64,000 nt of DNA, taken from Xiphydria camelus (lineage: Eukaryota; Arthropoda; Insecta; Hymenoptera; Xiphydriidae). Both the position numbers and the translations under genes were made by a program. The notes beneath the pieces are model-generated. The model was given only the letters and a program-made list of their open reading frames with translations, was not told the origin of the DNA and made no database searches. Shown here one piece after another: positions 22,006 through 33,659 of this stretch; the stretch's first letter is position 1, and each line of letters begins with the position of its first letter. The stretch is from NCBI GenBank assembly GCA_963678675.1, contig OY783200.1:11880786-11944785 (forward strand). The letters run 5' to 3'.

Positions 22006-23692
22006 AAAAAAACTACTAGTATGCACTACTATACTAGCAGTACGCAGTAGTGTCCACTATTGGTACACGCATTGCTTACTATTGACCGCAGAAGTGCTCA
22101 CTACTGACCTTAGAAGTGCACACTATTGTACTAGTAGTATGCACTGTTACACTAGTAGTGCGTACTAGTATTAAAGTGGTTAACACTCTTAGTATGCACT
22201 TCTATCACTGCTACACTAAACTAATAGTGTGCACTTTTCATTTGAACCGCTGATGCAATAATATTAACTGCCGGTGATTTCTACACTGCCACCATTAAAG
22301 TCTGTTGCACTATTTATATGAACTAATAGTGGAAACTAAGGCAGTAATGAGCACTTCAAGTGCACTGCTATTTCGGACTGCTGACAGTTTTGAAACTATT
22401 GGCATTATTTTAGCGAACTGTTGATATTATTTAAACTTGTATTGTAGTGAAATACTAAAACGATACTTGTAGTATATTTAAAAGTTTATATCATAGATTG
22501 TGTGCTACTACGTTTGAAACTTCTTTGAAAAAGCTGACACTTTTGTATTTTAACAGTAACTTTTGACTGTTAAAGTACTAAATATTAGAACTGACATAAT
22601 TTGGAAAGAAAGGAAAGTATTGATATAATTATAATTTATACATTTTTAGAAAAGTATTTATTATTACGCGGGTCTAGAATAACAGGGTTCTAACTGCATG
22701 TCGGTGAAATGTTGGGAATTAAGCGTTGAGTGTTCGGCAGCCCCTTAATCTGTGATCTTTGACATTAGACATTTTGAAAAGAGACGTATGTATATGGTAC
22801 TCGGCCTAAATCTATTGTGTATGACAAAGATAGACATAACTGGAATGGTATTATGTAGAATAAATATCGATTATTACAGATAGAACCATGCTGCTCAACA
22901 ACTAATCAAATTTTAAACGAACAAAGTTCTACCTGTAGAAATTGACTCCGTTCATTGTAGTAAAAGTGACCAAATTGCAAAAATAATTACATTTTATTAA
23001 ACTCTCATAAACATAGAAACAAAATATAAGCTCTCCGGTTTCACCGGTTGAAGAAAACAATAATCTTATTATTACTTAATATTTGCAAAATAGTCGAATA
23101 ATACTGTCGGTCTTGCTCGTTCATTATTTCTGATTTCTTCTCAATTTGGCTATGGGCGTTGTCCACCTCTTGTATTGCGAAATGTCCAGTGACAGAATAT
23201 TTCATCGTTATGGTTTTATAATAACTGTAGGTAATGCCGGAGTTCTAACTCAATGCATGCAGATAGTAACCCTGTCACCGAACAGTGTCGTGACATTCCT
23301 CCAGATAGAACTTTGGCAAATGAAAATCTAAGACGGAGACAAAGATAAGATAAAACTGACGGTGGAGTGAGAAAGACCGCTGCAGATATAATCTGGTTAC
23401 GTTCTCTTCTGATTTTGCGTAAAATCTGCAGTTAGAAGCCTGTTATTCTAGACCCGCGATTATACAAACTAAAAGTGGTCTAAAAGTGGAACATAATGTA
23501 TCTGTAAAATGACTGAAAGATGCCCTGTCTGGGACATTTTTTTTACAGCTACAATTACATCACAGACTATTCTTACTGTAGCTAGTAGTACCAACCAGTA
23601 GTATTAACTAGTAGTTCCAACTAGTAGTGACCACTACTGTCGAAATTACAATTGGCTAGTAGTGCGGTAGTGTGCACTAGTGGTTTTTTTCT
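22006..23692. mobile_element. Non-autonomous element with CTAGTAGTG subterminal repeats
   Basis: The left end (poly-A then CTACTAGTATGCACTAC) is inverted at the right end (GTAGTGTGCACTAGTGG then poly-T). Both ends carry dense short repeats of CTAGTAGT and CACTATTG type over 100-400 bases. That is the usual look of subterminal transposase-binding arrays. The core holds a second, nested element (22667-23458). Confidence 0.65.
22667..23458. mobile_element. Nested TIR element
   Basis: CGCGGGTCTAGAATAACAGG at the left matches the inverted CCTGTTATTCTAGACCCGCG at the right; the next bases (TTCTAACTGCA / TGCAGTTAGAA) also pair. It is 792 bp with one 61-codon ORF of no known type. Confidence 0.75.
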
Positions 23693-23699
23693 GTAAGAG

Positions 23700-24125
23700 A
23701 AGCATGACTTCATTCTAGGTTTGAAAATGAAGTCACATTTAGTGACAAAAGTGAGTTGTCCAATATAGCAATAAGAATACGTTTGGAACTGTTTTGACGC
23801 ATGTAAAAGAACTCATTTTAAAACACAAAAATTGAAAAGGAACTTTTAGAATTCTCTGTGCTATCTGGGTTGAAAAGAATAAATCGGAACTTATATGGAG
23901 TTCTATGCGCATGTCTAAGAATAAGTAAAATCCCATAATTAGTAATTACCAATAGAACGGCATTCAGTTTTATGGTATTTTATTTGTTTCAACATATGCG
24001 CATAGAATCCAATGAATTTTTTTTCAATTTATTCTTCTGATATTTTAAAAAGTGGGTATCTGGAATTGCTGTTCCAAACACACCTCATATTTTCGTAAAA
24101 AATTGTATAGGATTTCTAAAGGATT
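23700..24125. other. Intergenic remnant of repeat family F
   Basis: GTGGGTATCTGGAATTGCTGTTCCAAACACACCTCATATT at about 24050-24090 (described by position; the key phrase is GGAATTGCTG) matches the right end of family F. The left end is unclear. Confidence 0.4.
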
Positions 24126-24144
24126 CCCCCCCCCCCCCCCCCCC
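24126..24144. repeat. Homopolymer C run
   Basis: Nineteen C in a row, marking the border between AT-rich repeat and the GC-rich island that follows. The length is prone to sequencing error. Confidence 0.9.
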
Positions 24145-24159
24145 AACGGATGTATGGGT

Positions 24160-26270
24160 TCTTTACCACAGTGAATATTCGTCAGGCCGCGGGACGATTG
24201 TTAAACTGTCTCGAGTTACGCGGAACGTTCTCTGTCAATTTGCAGACGGAAGAATGTGATCACCTCGAAGTGACGAGACGAGATGCCTTCCTCGATTCGA
24301 AGAAAGGAAAGAGACCACAGGACTTGACGGCGCTTCACGGCTACGCGCTCTCAGACCGTCAGACACGCGTTTTATTTCGACGTGACGAGATGGATCGACC
24401 AAGTCACTCCGCCGCGGTCCGCCCGCCCGGAAGACGAAGGAAACGGACTCCCCGAAATTTCTCGACGCGCGCGCGAACAGACCTTCCGTCGTCTCTCCCG
24501 CATCCACACGCGGAAGCGAGCACGATCTCGACGTGACGGGTACCACCGCTCGCGTCGCGTCGTCTCAATCACGACAACGACACCGATAACCCCGTTGGAG
24601 AGTCGCCGAGGAAAGCCTCCCTCGAGGTTCTCGCGCGCGAGCGACGCGCCACTGATCGAGCACCGAGTCGCGCGCCGCATCGAGATGCTCCAATTTATAT
24701 ATCAAGTTTGATCGCCTTGCACGCCGTCGGCCAGAGCCATCGAGAGCGGCGAGGGCGTCGCGATGCCTTGCGTCTGGCATCGTTAGCAGTCTCGCGATAG
24801 CCTCCGCCTGGCTCCTTACACCGCCGCGATTTATTCCGCACCGAGTAACGGACGAACAGGACGCGCGCGGCGCAACTCGCGATATTTCAAACGCGGTACC
24901 GACGCCCCGCGTCACGCGGGGATAGCAGGATTGCGGCGGTGCGGCTTCTCGCGAAACGCGCCTCGTCGGAGAGGTGAGTTTCTTCGAGGGGGGCGGCATA
25001 GCCCGACGCGTCATCGGTCTAATTTTATGTACCGATGTCGTGCGAGTGTCGAACGAGTTAACGCATCGCGAGTCAGCCATCCGCGAATCGCTCGGATATC
25101 GCCGATTTTCGAGTGGGTAACGCGCGCCTTTGACTCTGCTCGACGCGCGTGCAACTTCGCTCGAGGGCCCGCGGACGCTATCGAAAATAGACGCTCGCAC
25201 GCGCCGACGTTCAACGTGCGTGATAATTATTCGTTCGCGCTGCGCATTTTTAACGCGCGGTTTTGCAATAACACCGCAGCGATCGAGTGATCCTCGCTGG
25301 GAGACGCGTCCGGCTGCTGCCGTCGCAGCTGCAGTGCTTCGCGCCAGTGTCCACCTTCACCCTGACGCGGTACCGCGGCTCGCCACGCTTCGCAAGACAA
25401 CGGGTCGCACGGCGTTTTTGCCATTACCAGACTTCTTCGAGGGATCGCAGCGGGTGGAATTTGATATCTACCCGTAAGTCATCCCGCTGCGTCGCGCATT
25501 TTCTTCAAGCGTTTCGCAACACCTACATAACGCGAAACACAACACGCGCGCGCTCTTCTTCTCGCGTGAGTAATTCAAAACATAAATAACGCGCGTCATC
25601 CGTCACGCTTCTTCTCGCCGCGCGGAGCGAGAACTCCGCGCGCGGGGTTGGTTTTAAATAGCGAGCGCGGAAAAAAGGCGCGATAATTGCGGGTGAATCG
25701 CAGCGCCCGCGGATGTCGAAACGGGGCGCACTCCGTATAGCGTGCGCTCTCAAGGTGCCTCGTAAAATAACCGCGCTGTTTCACTGGCACGGTCGTGAGA
25801 AGCGCGGTGCGATACCTCGCGTCGCTCTGCTGCTCGTGGAGATGATCGACGACGAGCGTGACCCTTCGTCGAAGATTTTGCAGCACCGCGCGAGAAGACG
25901 CGAGGATCCCGGAAGTGCGATATCGTCTTCCGGGCGGAACTCGGGCGTTGGAAAAATAAATACGTATCGGGGCGCGGAGTCTAGACACGGGGACAGGAGA
26001 AGAACGAGTCTTGGAGCGGTTTATTTACTCCGCGCGGCGCCGTCGAGCTTCGGTCAATCTCGGCAGGACCAAAACTGACAGCGGAAGTGACCCGATTAAC
26101 GGTGGAATACAAGAAAATGCGGCCAACCGCTCCGCCGTGGCGCTCGCCAGCCAATCCTCAAACGAGTTACCGTCCCGCGCGCCGGAAATAGATTCCGCCA
26201 AAGTGCTCGTAAAGGTTGATCCGCTGCGCGATACGCGAATTATCGTCGCGTCCGATAGTCACTGGCGGAA
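24160..26270 (+). promoter_or_regulatory. CpG-rich island with putative Unc-89 promoter and leader exon
   Basis: GC and CpG content rise abruptly, with CGCG throughout; many overlapping ORFs on both strands show no motif. A TATA-like TTTATATATC sits at 24694-24703. A strong donor, GGAGAG then GTGAGTTTC, follows at 24973/24974. The next in-strand acceptor with a good pyrimidine tract is at 28789, directly before a short coding exon. I infer a leader exon of roughly 24725-24973 spliced to 28790. A second donor-like CCC/GTAAGTC lies near 25471. No transcript evidence is available here. Confidence 0.3.
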
Positions 26271-26299
26271 AAAAGTACTTTTATGTAAACTGTCAAAAA

Positions 26300-27285
26300 A
26301 GGAGTACCTATAACTGAGTAAATGGAAAAACTACAACTTTCTATGGGAAAATTATGTCAAAAGTATAATCGTCTAAGCAAGGAATGTCGAACGATATCGT
26401 GGAAATATCACGGAATGTCTGACAATATTGGCGATATTTCTACGGTATCGCAGGAATATCGGGAATTAGATATTGTGCGTGGATATCGGTGAGACATCTT
26501 AAAGATACATCTGTATGCATTTCCCTACATTTCGCTTGCGCTATATAAAATTATTAAATTTTGTAGTTATTACTGTAGGAATTCATGTAAAAATCCTACT
26601 TGTAGTGAAAAACTTGTTGCCAACTTTACTCATGTTTGCTCATATTTCGAATTTTTAATATAATTTCCATAATTATTTAACGTGTTTGTATTATTATTAT
26701 TTATAAAATTTCGCAATTTCTAATTACATATTGTCGGATTCAGTTAATATTAACAATAGTAGATCTACCCTTACATTCGAAGCAGAGAGTATAATGGAAT
26801 AAATGTTTAGTTACCTAATTCAATTCTTGCGTAACATAATGTAATTTAGTAAAATATGTGTTTTATCTGTAATTTTTTTCATTAACATAACATTAATACA
26901 CGATCAATATAGTATGCCGTGTAAATGAGTATCAGATAATAATCTGTGATTTTCAAAAAAATATTATTTGAGATAATTGCATTAGTTTCTTGTTGATTTA
27001 CATATATTATGGTCAGAAGCAATGAAGCTACAGTTTTACATATGTAAATCTGTATGAAATCGTAAAAATATTTCGAATAGGTTGTGGTAAATAATTATAG
27101 GCTTTATTTTTTTTTCTATATTCTCATCACAGGTTTCAAATATAATTACGTCCAGATATTACTACTATCTACAAGAATTTACAAATTCATAAAGAACGGG
27201 CGGTGTACTCCCGACCCGTAGTGACATAATGGGGAATTCCTCATTCTGAAAAGTACCTCTCTTACAGCTCCTTAACCAGACTTAC
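26300..27285. other. AT-rich non-coding stretch
   Basis: No ORF or clear transposon ends. A short cluster of GGAATATC/GATATCG phrases occurs at 26380-26470. Consistent with intron or intergenic DNA. Confidence 0.4.
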
Positions 27286-27289
27286 AGAG

Positions 27290-28130
27290 AAAGGTACATG
27301 TCATCTCTAACTTTGTCAAAATCAATTAATTCCTTACAAAAGATTGATTCTTTAGAACATGATAAACACATATAAATAATTGCAGAAAGTTATAATTTCT
27401 GCAACCATTTACTACGAACTAATTCTCTCACTTCGTTAAAATCAATCAATTCCTCGTAGAATTTTGCCATTTTGTGGAACGGGATAAGCAGATGTAAGTA
27501 GTTGTAGAAAGCTATGATTTTTACAACCATTTACTATGAACTACTTCTTCCAGTTCGTTAAAATTGATCAATTCCTTGTAAAAGGTTATAATTCTCTGAA
27601 ACATGATAAGCAGATGTAAACAGTTATAGAAAGCTATGATTTCTACAATCATTTACTACGAACTATTCTTAATTCGTTAAAATCGATCAATCAATCGTAA
27701 GAGGTTGTTGTTTTGGAACGGGATAAATAGGTATAAATAGTTGTAGAAAGTTATAATTTTTACAAATATTTATTACGAATTACTTTTCTCAGTAAGTAAA
27801 AATGAATTATATTCTTGTAAAAAGTTGTCACTGTTCGAAATAGATTAACTAGATGTAAATAGTTGTACTACGTAGTAGTTTGTACAAAAATTTACTACAA
27901 ACTACTATTTCAATTCGTAAAAATTGTAATTTTTGACAAAAAATTACAAAATAGGTACTGCGTTTCTATTTTTCAAAAGATGAATCACTGGTAGAAAGTT
28001 ATAATTCATCGTTAAAAAGTACATTTTTTACCACCAACTACCACTTAATACATCCTTCTTATGTAAAATTGTAGAAAGTTATGCAAGGGGAATATTGTAG
28101 ATATCTTCCATGATGAATTACAATCTATTT
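27290..28130. repeat. Degenerate tandem array, ~121-bp period
   Basis: The phrase TTTACTACGAACT (with variants) recurs at 27408, 27530, 27652, 27769 and 27890. Each is followed by TTCGTTAAAATCAATCAATTCC-like sequence and preceded by GTAGAAAGTTATAATTTCTAC-like sequence. Spacings are 122, 122, 117 and 121. Units diverge strongly at the right end. Confidence 0.75.
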
Positions 28131-28299
28131 ACTACAAATTCAACAAAGCTATAGTAATTCATATTTTGTGTGTTGCAGATATTTATAAACCGCAATAGAA
28201 TGGCATAGTTGGTTGTAGACATTTTTTGCAGCCAGAGCTCTTTGAAAAAATCAGCTGTTCTTACTTCGTCGAGGATTGTGCGTTGGGAGAGAAATATTG

Positions 28300-28789
28300 C
28301 AACGATAGAAATAGCATTTATTCGATCATCTTGCAGTTTAGAGCAACGCATCGGCGTGCAAGGAAAGAGCATCCGCGAATTCCGATTGGGTTGGGTGCAG
28401 AGGTTTCCGCAGAGACGGTTTCAGGAATCCGCTGAGCGTTCCAAGACAAATTGCGCGCGAATATAATTCGTCGTCTTTAACCGCTGTCGCGTTTGGCGTG
28501 ATCTTAGGTATAAATAAAAACCAGAGCGGAGGGCGAGAAGTACCATCGGCGGAACATCGGAGGTTCTCGCGGTCTGCAGTCTCTCGAACGACAAATTTCG
28601 TAGCCGTTGCGCGCGTTGACTCTGCCTTCGGGAGATGGCAACAGCATCGCGATGTCGAATGAGCTTCTCGCGCGGAAGCTTCGAGTTTTCGATAGAGTAG
28701 CGCGCGACCGTCGGTAACGATTTGAAAGGGCCGAAGAGGAATGCGGACGGATCATCGAACGTAATTTTATTCCTGTCCTTTCTTTCAGA
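28300..28789. other. GC-rich stretch ahead of the first Unc-89 coding exon
   Basis: CpG-rich with no convincing ORF on plus. The minus ORF of 176 codons is the shadow of the exon at 28821. It ends in a clean TCCTTTCTTTCAG acceptor at 28789. Confidence 0.5.
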
Positions 28790-28820
28790 ACAATGACGTA
28801 GCGCGAATCGAGCGGTAGCA

Positions 28821-28967
28821 ATGGCCTTCGACAGATCGTACGCGAGGACCTCCTCGAAGAGGAAACAGGCTGAGTTCGCCGCGGAGTTGAGCAGACTCCT
28901 CGTCGGCGAAGGTGCGACCATCGAGGAAACGATCGCGACGACGCAGATCATTGAATCCGCCTTCGAG
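28821..28967 (+). CDS. Unc-89: Unc-89 putative short N-terminal exon
   Basis: A well-formed small exon. The pyrimidine-rich acceptor CTTTCTTTCAG ends at 28789. Thirty bases of leader contain a two-codon upstream ORF. An ATG at 28821 opens 49 codons, and the exon closes with TTC GAG then GTGAGG in phase 0. The peptide starts MAFDRSYARTSSKRKQ and ends TTQIIESAFE. It is basic at the start and helical further on. The known nematode homologue UNC-89 also has a short basic leader before its SH3 domain, so this fits as the leader of the ordinary form, spliced in phase 0 to the SH3 exon at 51233. That join is inference. It could instead splice to the giant exon through the phase-0 acceptor at 44777. 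Confidence 0.5.
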
Positions 28968-29338
28968 GTGAGGTTTCGAATTTAAAACCTTTCGGCAATC
29001 GCGTCTCCGTGCGAAAACCGTGACGGGAGTTTTCATGTAAAAGCCAAGGGGGATAAATAGCGGCTTTTTTCGAGTTCCCGCGCGAGACCCGCTACGACTG
29101 ACTAATCGTCCGCGAGACATCTAACGAGGTGTACCTTTCCAAACACGTTACATCACGATACAACCATCTAAATTAAACTAAAACCAACGAGTACCGCGAA
29201 CGCAGGTAGAGTCTGGTTCGATGCCAAAGCGCGCGTCAAGTCAACCAAGAACTCACCGCCATTCCAACCACTCTCGTAATGCGCGCGCGCGCGGATTCCA
29301 TTCTTGTCCGTGTCGTGCGCGTTGTTATTTATTTTACG
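28968..29338. other. Intron start, GC-rich
   Basis: Follows the GTGAGG donor. CpG-rich sequence runs up to the assembly gap, with no further exon visible. Confidence 0.4.
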
Positions 29339-29538
29339 NNNNNNNNNNNNNNNNNNNNNNNNNNNNNNNNNNNNNNNNNNNNNNNNNNNNNNNNNNNNNN
29401 NNNNNNNNNNNNNNNNNNNNNNNNNNNNNNNNNNNNNNNNNNNNNNNNNNNNNNNNNNNNNNNNNNNNNNNNNNNNNNNNNNNNNNNNNNNNNNNNNNNN
29501 NNNNNNNNNNNNNNNNNNNNNNNNNNNNNNNNNNNNNN
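29339..29538. other. Assembly gap (200 N)
   Basis: Exactly 200 N, the usual placeholder for a gap of unknown size. It separates GC-rich sequence from the palindromic repeat family P, so the join on either side is uncertain and an exon could be missing. Confidence 0.95.
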
Positions 29539-30890
29539 TCTGAAGACATTCTGAAATATCTCTGTCACATTTTGCGAGATATACATATATCTATGTGACA
29601 TTATGGAGAAATTACACATAAGATGTTTTGAAAACATTACGTATGAGATGTTCTCGAGGTAATACGCCATGAGATATTACTCATGAACTGTGACGTAAAT
29701 GATTTTTATATAATGACATGTAGGCCAATCTTTGTAAAAAAAAATAATTAAACCCGCAGAAGTAACTTTTTGACAGACGTAGAACTGGTATTATATTAAG
29801 GATTCTCGAGCGTTATATTAAAAATAGTGAGAAGTGCTTGAAAATGATTGCATTCGGTAGATTGAAGTAAAAAAAATTCAGTTAAATTTTCAAGTCTTTT
29901 AGGAAGTTCGTTGCAAAGATTTTTGAATAACAAAATAACATGTGTTTTTATGGGTTATAGCTAACAAACCGCGATATTTCTGAGAAAAATAGTGAAAAAA
30001 TTCTGACATTTTTTGAACAGCAAGTTTAATGAACTAAAATCATCTATACCAGTTTTCATGTTCATTAAGAAGCCTGTTATTTTTTTATTAATTGTTCTTT
30101 ATAAATTTAACCTTTGATAAGTCAATGTGGCAACGTTGCATGACGTCATAATATGACCAGATATTTTGGGCTCCATTTTTGAACTCACAGATACACACAA
30201 ATACTACTGTATGTCAAACGTTGTTGCCACATTGCACGAAGAACATACTTTAGAGTGTTACTGTACTTCAGTGGACTAACTTTTAGCAGGGAAAAAGCCC
30301 CTGTACTGCTCGAGAAACCTTAACAGAAATACATTTCGTTAGATATTCTTAAACTATTTCATGAGAGACATTTCACAAAATAATTATACGTTTTCTAACA
30401 GGATAATATTTCAGATGTTATATTTCGAGTTGAATACCTGCAAAATATTTCATTATTGAGACATTCTGAAATATTTCAATCGAAACATTTTCAAAATGTT
30501 GTCAGGATATTTACTTAAGGCATAGTGTGTTTCGATTGAAATATCTCTAGAATATCTTACGCGAGGTATTCTGAAATATTTTAAACGAAACATCTCCAAA
30601 ATATTATCAAAACATTTCAAATGTAATGTTTCAAATGGAATATCTCCAGGATATTCATTTGGGACATTCTGCAATGTTTCAATCGAAATATCTCCAGAAT
30701 ATTATCAGAATATCTCAAATGTAATGTTTCAATTGAAATATCTCCAGAGTATTTCATTTGAGACATTCGTTTAAAACATCTCTAGAGTTACAATACTAGA
30801 ATATCTCAAATGAAATAGTTCAAATGAGATGTCTAAAATATTCTGGAGACACTGTTGAGGCGTTTTGTACTCTGTGGGTTATTATTTTCT
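29539..30890. repeat. Repeat family P (GAAATATTCTGGAGA), copy 1
   Basis: Dense palindromic phrases such as TCTCCAGAATATTTCA and inverted forms, mostly at 29540-29690 and 30380-30870. The middle is ordinary AT-rich sequence. Same family as 49600-50545 and 62990-63840. The left end is lost in the assembly gap. No coding capacity. Confidence 0.65.
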
Positions 30891-31524
30891 ACTCAGTTAT
30901 ATAACATGTGTAATATAATATGTTACAAAACAATTATATAACCGATGCAGTTTCCCGCTATTAATTCCCACTAGAGCACGTGCGTTGGTTCAATGTCAAT
31001 ATTACGTTAAAAATTACGTGAATCCCGACTCGATCACTGAATAGTAGCACAGTTTCAGTTTAATTCGATCTTGACATACAAAAATATTCATGTTTTTAAA
31101 TTTAATTTGTAGTCGGTATACATATTCAATAACAGACGAAGAAGAAACTGTTCGAAAATATATTTATTCGCAGTCACATAAGTGCGTTTCTCTTTAGAAG
31201 ATTGTGATGTCATCGGAAAGGTAGAGAAACGCACTTCTGCCAAGCAACGAGTGCGAGAGAGATAGTCTTACTAGACTATGACATAGTTGCATTTCTAAAT
31301 ATCGTTTTTCTGCTTAGACAAGGCGGAAGATGAAAAATGAAAAAATACGAGGTACCCATTTTTCAAATCTGCAATAAAAAGAATTAATGTTAAGCCGAAT
31401 TTTTGAACGGATTTTAAACCTTCGTTTTTGAGCGTTCATTTTAGTTGAACGATAATTGAATTCCGTTCAAGAGTTAAATGCGAATTGTGGAACTGGCCTT
31501 AAATTACGCACCCTATTGAAAAAT
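30891..31524. other. Intronic/intergenic stretch with one hairpin
   Basis: AAGTGCGTTTCTCTTTAGAAG near 31181 pairs with GTAGAGAAACGCACTT near 31221-31237. The flank (CGAGTGCGAGAGAGATAGT) also occurs inverted near 17939-17985, so this is a dispersed repeat. No gene is seen. Confidence 0.4.
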
Positions 31525-33390
31525 ATCATTATGGTACTCATAGAAAACTTGTAAAAATCCCATAGAATCTCCATGGGAATTCGATGTGCTTTTGAAATAG
31601 CAATTCCGGATACCACTTACCTAAAAATATCTGATAGAAAATTATAGAAAATTGTAGAAAAGATTACAAAATACTATAGAGGGATAAGTTCTATCACCTC
31701 TTATAATATTCACATTGAATACTATAAAGAAGAATAAGATTGACATAAAATCTGTATAAATTTCTATGGTATTTAATATAAAAATTATAAGAAAGGATTG
31801 ATTTCCTTCTCCATGGCATTTTTAAACTACTCGTACTTTGCCTATATTCTATAGTTTTCTATCGGAAATTTTTAGCAGAGCTACTAACAAAAACCTGAGA
31901 GATGAAAAAGAATGTTTTAGATTTAACTGTATATGTGTAAAAACAAATAAAATGTAACGTTCTATTAGTAATTACGAATAGAATGGCGTATACAAATCTT
32001 TATTACCTTTATGGAATTTTACCTGCTTTTGCAGATACATAGGTATAGGTAGATTATAAAATTTGGTAAATCCCTATATATATAAGTACCTATTTATCAC
32101 CTCAGATATATTAGGTGCGCAAAAAAGTTCTACCCGTTTGGGATATATGGCGTTATCTTAAATATAGTTGTGTATTAATCCACAATTTTTGTGTGTATGT
32201 GAACAGCTGATCGTACTCCATAAAGCGCTCATATTTACTGTGAACATTATTTCATTTGCAATATTAAAATAAAAATGGAAGTAGATGTTGTGCATATTCG
32301 ACATTGTCTACTTTACGAAAATTAAAAAATGGAGATTTCGAATTGAGTGATAAACCACGCTCTGGTAGACCTGAAAAAATCAGTGACTCAGAGTTGCAGG
32401 AATTACTGGATCAGGACTCAGCACAGACACGACAGCAACTTGCAGAAAAGTTGGGAGTTACGCGACAAGCAATTTCTGAGAGGTTACATGCATTGGGAAA
32501 AATTCAAAAAGAAGGAAAATGGGTACTCCCCCCCCCCCTCCCCCATCAATTAACCAAAGAGTAACGTGAAAGCCGAGTTGATACGTGTCTCGCATTGCTT
32601 TCAAGATAAAAAAGGAAGAGTTTTCTGTGGAGGTTAGTCACTAGTGACGAAAAATGGATTTATTCTGAAAATTCTAAATGTCGAAAACATTGGGTAGATC
32701 TAGAACAGCCAACAACATCAATACCAAAACGTAATATTTTCGGGATGAATGGGGCGTACTTTATTATGAACTCCTCAAACCGGGAAAAACTGTAGCAGGT
32801 GAACTTTACGCTCTTCAGTTGAATCGTTTGGCCGAAAAAATTCAAAAAGAGACCGTATACTGGACACGGACGTCGACCAGTGATATTACAGCACGACAAT
32901 GCTAGGCTTCACAAAAGTTCCGTGGTCCACAAAACCATAGAGGAACTGCAATGGGAAATCTTACTACATCCGGCTTACTCACCGGACATTTCTCCATGTG
33001 ATTACCACCTTTTTCGCTCATTGCAATACAGTTTAACAGAGCAGCAATTTAAGAATGAAATTGACGTGCAAAAATTCGTGGATGATTTCATAGCATCCAA
33101 AAACCAAGCCTTTTATTGCCACGGAATCCACCAGCTGCCTGAGCATTGGCAAAGAGTAGTAGAAGCTAATGGCGACTATATTCAATAAAATCTATATTTG
33201 TTTAAGTTTTATAAATAAATAAAGTATTGCTGAAAACGGGTAGAACTTTCTTGTGTACCTTATACATAGAATCCAATGAATTCCTATTTGTTCTTCTCAA
33301 ACGTTTCTAGTGGATATCTGGAATTGCTGTGTCAGAAGCACATCAGATTCCTATAAAAATTGTCTATGAGAATTTATGAGATCTTTTTAA
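31525..33390. mobile_element. Repeat family F, copy 2, carrying a mariner insertion
   Basis: The left end AACTTGTAAAAATCCCATAG...GAAATAGCAATTCCGGATACC is inverted at 33310-33390 (GGATATCTGGAATTGCTG...TCCTATAAAAATTG). A mariner (32114-33259) sits inside, so family F is the older insertion here. Confidence 0.6.
32114..33259 (+). pseudogene. Mariner transposon, decayed transposase
   Basis: Inverted ends GGTGCGCAAAAAAGTTCTACCCG and the inverse (AACGGGTAGAACTTTCTTGTG), with TA flanks. On plus, 32304 onward encodes the helix-turn-helix region: LSDKPRSGRPEKISDSELQ and QLAEKLGVTRQAISERL. A C-rich insertion at 32528-32545 corrupts the linker. A later segment carries the catalytic-type MILQHDNARLHK and SPDISPCDYHLFRSLQ, ending IQ at 33188. 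The Asp in HDN and the Asp in CDYH are kept, with the 34-residue spacing expected for mariner. The middle, including the first catalytic Asp region, is frameshifted. The N-terminus is degenerate. Inactive. Confidence 0.85.
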
Positions 33391-33397
33391 TAGGGTA

Positions 33398-33510
33398 GAG
33401 TGCTTCAAACAGCGCTATACGAGTAGCTAACGAAAGTACGAGAACTAAGTGTTCACATTGGCTGGTACATTTAAAAATAACATTCTTAGAAGTCGTTAGC
33501 GATAGAATCC
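33398..33510. repeat. Degenerate relic of MITE family A
   Basis: GAGTAGCTAACGAAAGTACGAG, TTCACATTGGCTGGTACATTTAAAAATAACATT and GTCGTTAGCGATAGA (key phrases, not contiguous) follow the order of the right half of family A. Heavily mutated. Confidence 0.5.
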
Positions 33511-33659
33511 AATAATTTAAAAAATAAAACTCAGGGGGATAATTCTGTATATTTATCCTATCAAGTACACAACACTATACGTTCCTGCTATTGAATTAAC
33601 ATGTTGCCGATTTAATATTACATCAGTCACTACAGAGTTACTAATGTTATATTATATTA

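Noticed and set aside
24235..25988. Many ORFs of 65-211 codons on both strands in the CpG-rich island
   Set aside because: Stops are rare in such GC-rich DNA. None has a recognisable domain or a consistent exon structure.
28421..28951. 176-codon minus ORF over the first Unc-89 exon
   Set aside because: The plus strand here has an acceptor, an ATG and a donor in good order; the minus frame is its shadow.
29221..29670. ORFs reported across the N gap
   Set aside because: They are artefacts of translating N.
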